Shown here one piece after another: positions 12,588-13,495 of a stretch of DNA of 13,495 nucleotides; within the stretch, counting starts at the first letter, position 1, and the number at the start of each line of letters is the position of its first letter. The notes under the pieces are model-generated. The model did not search any database, had not been told where the DNA came from, and was given only the letters and a program-made list of their open reading frames with translations. A program made the position numbers and the translations under genes. Where the stretch lies: assembly GCA_030612225.1 (NCBI GenBank), contig JAUWOH010000045.1, forward strand, positions 1 through 13,495, written 5' to 3'. This DNA comes from Desulfobacteraceae bacterium. GTDB taxonomy: Bacteria > Desulfobacterota > Desulfobacteria > Desulfobacterales > JAUWMJ01.

Positions 12588-13495
12588 TTGAATTCAAATT
12601 CGAATAAGCCAGGAGGGATATATGTGCATATCCCTTTTTGCGTTAAAAAATGCCCATATTGTGATTTTTACTCAATTATAGATGCATCACTTAAGCGGTC
12701 ATTTGTTTCCGCTCTAATTAAAGAGATATCGATGGCAGGCAGGAAATCATCGGTATTTAATACCTTGTATATAGGTGGCGGCACACCATCCGTGCTTAGC
12801 GAAAATGCGATCAGCAGGATTGTGGAAGCAGCATACGATTCATTTAATATCCTTCCCCACACTGAAATAACAATAGAAGTAAATCCAGGCACTGTAAAAC
12901 CGGAAAAACTAAGGGAATATAAGGACGCAGGTGTTAACAGGATAAGTATCGGTGTACAATCTTTTCAGGAAAGAAATCTTAACTTCCTTGGACGGATACA
13001 TACGAGCGAGGATGCAGATTTAACCATAAAATGGGCACGAGATGCAGATTTTGAAAATATAGGTATAGATCTTATTTACGGCATTGTCGGTCAAACCAGA
13101 GAATCCTGGTTTTGCGATCTTGAGCACACCGTTTCATATAAGCCTGAACACCTTTCCTGCTACATGCTTACTTATGAGTCAGGAACACCCATGGAAAAGG
13201 ATTTACAAAAGGGTCTCTTTAAGCCCCTGGAAGAAGAAATGGTTGGGGAGCTGTTTACAGCAACTATAGAGTTTTTAGCTGATAAAGGCTATGCTCAATA
13301 TGAAATATCGAACTTCGCGCGTGCAAAAAGCTTAAGGGCCCGCCATAACCAAACGTACTGGTCATTTGCACCATATATCGGGCTTGGGCCATCAGCTCAT
13401 TCCTTCATAGAACCAAGGCGCTGCTGGAACAAAGCCAGTGTGACGGCATACATAAAAGATCTTGAGGAAGGCAGGTCACCAATTGACGGGCAGGA
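12588..13495 (+). CDS. hemW: Radical SAM heme chaperone HemW (3' end beyond the window)
   Basis: HemW-type radical SAM protein, once annotated as oxygen-independent coproporphyrinogen oxidase. HemW proteins bind heme and act as chaperones inserting it into membrane respiratory enzymes. 302 codons are present of roughly 375. Visible: GGIYVHIPFCVKKCPYCDFYS with Cys18, Cys22 and Cys25 ligating the [4Fe-4S] cluster; the fourth-cysteine replacement CDF is HemW-like rather than HemN-like. Also GGGTPS (63-68), EVNPGT, NRISIGVQSFQ, IGIDLIYGIVGQT, CYMLTYESGTPM, QYEISNFA and RHNQTYWSFAPYIGLGPSAHSF. The start is TTG 12588, because AAGGA (12574-12578) lies 9 nt upstream and no ATG or GTG in frame precedes the PGGIYVHIPFC block. 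It follows repeat copy 2; the frame is open to the window end. Confidence 0.95.
   Translation, partial: MNSNSNKPGGIYVHIPFCVKKCPYCDFYSIIDASLKRSFVSALIKEISMAGRKSSVFNTLYIGGGTPSVLSENAISRIVEAAYDSFNILPHTEITIEVNPGTVKPEKLREYKDAGVNRISIGVQSFQERNLNFLGRIHTSEDADLTIKWARDADFENIGIDLIYGIVGQTRESWFCDLEHTVSYKPEHLSCYMLTYESGTPMEKDLQKGLFKPLEEEMVGELFTATIEFLADKGYAQYEISNFARAKSLRARHNQTYWSFAPYIGLGPSAHSFIEPRRCWNKASVTAYIKDLEEGRSPIDGQ

Overview
The window looks like chromosomal DNA of a Gram-negative bacterium, most plausibly a Desulfobacterota (deltaproteobacterial) sulfate-reducer type. That placement is inference. It rests on protein flavour (SecA of about 840 aa ending in a CC-type SEC-C zinc motif, a ClpS/ClpA/Aat set, a GEMM riboswitch), moderate AT-richness, and many intergenic palindromes of the 'CACCGCAGAG' and 'CACAGACCCACACAGAC' kind that I associate with that group. 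No plasmid, phage, transposase, tRNA, rRNA or CRISPR is visible.

Layout. (1) 1-651: 3' two thirds of argC, interrupted by an in-frame TGA. (2) 729-957: palindromic repeat element. (3) 1014-1922: intact folD. (4) 1923-2773: a non-coding block with an imperfect inverted repeat, a weak terminator, a strong promoter, a cyclic-di-GMP-I (GEMM) riboswitch and its terminator, then a 273-nt leader into (5) 2774-3691, a membrane-anchored M23 peptidase. (6) 3826-4881 on the minus strand: an exported CapA-type protein, convergent with the M23 gene; a dispersed repeat supplies its stop codon. (7) 5005-5254: an inverted-repeat-bounded segment without a gene. (8) 5333-10429: tightly packed secA-clpS-clpA. 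(9) 10481-13495: aat, a broken HIT-family gene and the start of hemW, all on the plus strand, each preceded by a palindromic element.

Function. SecA is the Sec translocase motor. ClpS, ClpA and Aat together form the bacterial N-degron (N-end rule) route: Aat adds Leu/Phe to proteins, ClpS recognises such N-termini, and ClpA unfolds them for ClpP (not in the window). Their genes lie within about 3.7 kb. The M23 peptidase is probably under transcription-attenuation control by cyclic di-GMP, linking wall remodelling to that second messenger.

The least ordinary parts are the riboswitch-controlled wall hydrolase, two genes (argC, HIT) each broken by one nonsense codon that fits a G-to-T change, and several families of palindromic repeats at gene ends. 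One repeat pair keeps its stems while its loops differ, and two repeats supply the stop codon of the neighbouring gene. I found no clear new defence or mobile system.
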